Below, piece by piece: positions 4,877 through 5,845 of a stretch of 5,845 nucleotides of DNA. How positions within the stretch are numbered: the stretch's first letter is position 1; every line of letters begins with the position of its first letter. The stretch is taken from positions 1 through 5,845 of the forward strand of contig DATBYW010000160.1 in assembly GCA_036513515.1 (NCBI GenBank), read 5' to 3'. The notes beneath the pieces were generated by a model. It made no database searches. It saw only the letters and a list, made by a program, of their open reading frames with translations, and was not told the origin of the DNA. Source of the stretch: Nephthysia sp036513515 (GTDB taxonomy: Bacteria > Chloroflexota > Dormibacteria > Dormibacterales > Dormibacteraceae). The position numbers and the translations under genes are program-made.

Positions 4877-5845
4877 CTACTGACAGCTTTCGCAGTCAGG
4901 GTCATCGATGCGGCAAGCGGCTATGGCCACGGGCGTCTCTTGAGGAAGCGTGTGAACCTGGTCGACCGCAGCCTCCAGGTGGACTGGTGTCTCCATCTCG
5001 GCGGCCGGGCTGCCGTAGCTGCGTTTCTGGGTGAGGCCGTACTTCGTGTCCAGCGTAGCCTTCTCGATCTGAGAGGCGGCCAGGCTGCGCAGGTAGTAAG
5101 TGGTCTTCAAGCCCATTCGCCACGCCGTCCGATAGACCTCGTCAAGCTGCCGGCCCGAGCTGCCGCGCAGGAAGACGTTGTGTGACTGGCTCTGATCAAT
5201 CCACTTCCCACGAACCGCGGTAAGTCGCAGCGATGCGATCGGATCGATCTCGAATGACTCCTTGTACCTGGCTCGGACGTCAGCGGGCAGCTCCGCGATC
5301 GCCTGCACGCTGCCGTCGTAGTACTTGAGACGCTCCAGCATCTGCTCGCTCCATAGCCCGACCCCCTTCAGCTCCTCCACCAGGTGGCTGTTGATCACTG
5401 TGAACTCGCCGCTGAGGTTGGCCTTCACGTAGAGGTTCTTGTAGATAGGCTCTGCGCTGGGGGAGCAGCCCGCGATGTTCGAGATCGTCGCGGTCGGCGC
5501 GATGGCCATGGTGTTCGAGTTGCGCATCCCGCGCGCCTGCACGTGCTCGTAAACGGGAGTCCAGTCGAGCCGCCGGTCTCGGGGAACGTCCAGCGCCATC
5601 CCGCGCTCTTCCTCGAGCAGTGAGAGCGAGTCGTAGGGAAGGATTCCGCGCTCCCACTTGGAGCCGGCGTAGGACTGGTAGCTGCCCCGCTCGCTGGCCA
5701 GTTCCGAGGAGCCGAGGATCGCGTGGTAGGAAACCAGCTCCATGATCCGGTCGGAGAACTCGAGCGCCGTCTGGGACTCGAAGGCCAGACTGAGTTGAAA
5801 GAGCGCATCCTGAAAACCCATCAGCCCCAGACCCACCGGGCGGTG
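4877..5845 (-). CDS. nrdA: Ribonucleoside-diphosphate reductase, class I alpha subunit (NrdA), C-terminal part; N-terminus beyond window edge
   Basis: NrdA reduces ribonucleoside diphosphates to deoxyribonucleotides in the cytoplasm, using a radical supplied by NrdB. The frame is open to the window end, so only the last 322 residues are seen, roughly the final 40% of a typical 750-850 residue protein. Numbered from the first codon at the edge, the visible landmarks are the opening RPVGLGLMGFQDA block (2-14), the SNTMAIAPTATIS nucleotide-binding loop (110-122), WIDQSQSHNVFL (215-226), the radical-transfer pair Y250-Y251 (codons at 5093-5098), and a C-terminal CESC (318-321) that should re-reduce the active site through thioredoxin or glutaredoxin. 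The catalytic cysteine motif NxCxE and any N-terminal ATP cone lie outside the window. The stop TAG is 16 nt before nrdB, so the two genes form an operon. The family is certain. The match to the Chlamydia-type NrdA sequence is from memory. Confidence 0.97.
   Translation of the reverse strand, partial: HRPVGLGLMGFQDALFQLSLAFESQTALEFSDRIMELVSYHAILGSSELASERGSYQSYAGSKWERGILPYDSLSLLEEERGMALDVPRDRRLDWTPVYEHVQARGMRNSNTMAIAPTATISNIAGCSPSAEPIYKNLYVKANLSGEFTVINSHLVEELKGVGLWSEQMLERLKYYDGSVQAIAELPADVRARYKESFEIDPIASLRLTAVRGKWIDQSQSHNVFLRGSSGRQLDEVYRTAWRMGLKTTYYLRSLAASQIEKATLDTKYGLTQKRSYGSPAAEMETPVHLEAAVDQVHTLPQETPVAIAACRIDDPDCESCQ

Noticed and set aside
4861..4905. Alternative nrdB start at 4905
   Set aside because: It overlaps the end of nrdA and lacks the good Shine-Dalgarno that precedes 4860. 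The extra residues have no counterpart in the family as I recall it.
4123..5034. 303-codon plus-strand open frame across the nrdA/nrdB junction
   Set aside because: It lies antisense to two strongly conserved genes, spans their intergenic gap, and encodes no recognisable motif. Long antisense frames are expected in GC-rich coding DNA.

Overview
The window is a GC-rich piece of a bacterial chromosome in which every convincing gene lies on the minus strand, so transcription runs from high to low coordinates. The order is nrdA (3' part only), nrdB, a 187-nt non-coding stretch, a small membrane-anchored proline-rich protein, and a 1023-residue membrane protein that joins three carbohydrate-active domains. 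I see no tRNA, rRNA, CRISPR array, insertion sequence or phage gene. The organism cannot be named from this sequence. High GC, a class Ic-type ribonucleotide reductase and a trifunctional GH18/NodB/GT2 protein fit several environmental bacterial phyla, and the window could be a metagenomic contig.

Region 3868-5845 is an nrdAB operon for the two subunits of an aerobic class I ribonucleotide reductase. NrdA lacks its N-terminal part, which lies beyond the window edge, but it keeps the radical-transfer Tyr-Tyr pair and a C-terminal CxxC. NrdB is complete. It has all six metal ligands, but phenylalanine replaces the radical-bearing tyrosine, and every key residue sits exactly 17 positions before its counterpart in Chlamydia trachomatis NrdB as I recall it. 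This points to a class Ic enzyme with a Mn/Fe cofactor.

Region 3681-3867 holds no gene. It contains a 16-bp tandem duplication, three copies of GTAGGGG (minus strand), the last of which is the ribosome binding site of the next gene, and an upstream segment that can pair with each of the three copies in turn. This looks like a possible RBS-sequestering leader or an operator.

Region 25-3680 is a two-gene unit with a 5-nt gap. The first gene encodes a 192-residue protein with one transmembrane helix and a long Pro/Ala/Arg-rich tail. The second encodes a signal peptide, a GH18 glycoside hydrolase, a NodB polysaccharide deacetylase, two membrane helices, a processive GT2 glycosyltransferase, and further membrane helices. 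The single chain could polymerise a sugar in the cytoplasm and export it, then deacetylate and trim it outside. That is the division of labour of PgaC and PgaB in poly-N-acetylglucosamine systems, but the actual polymer is unknown. The first 24 bases, just after this gene, carry a short direct repeat.
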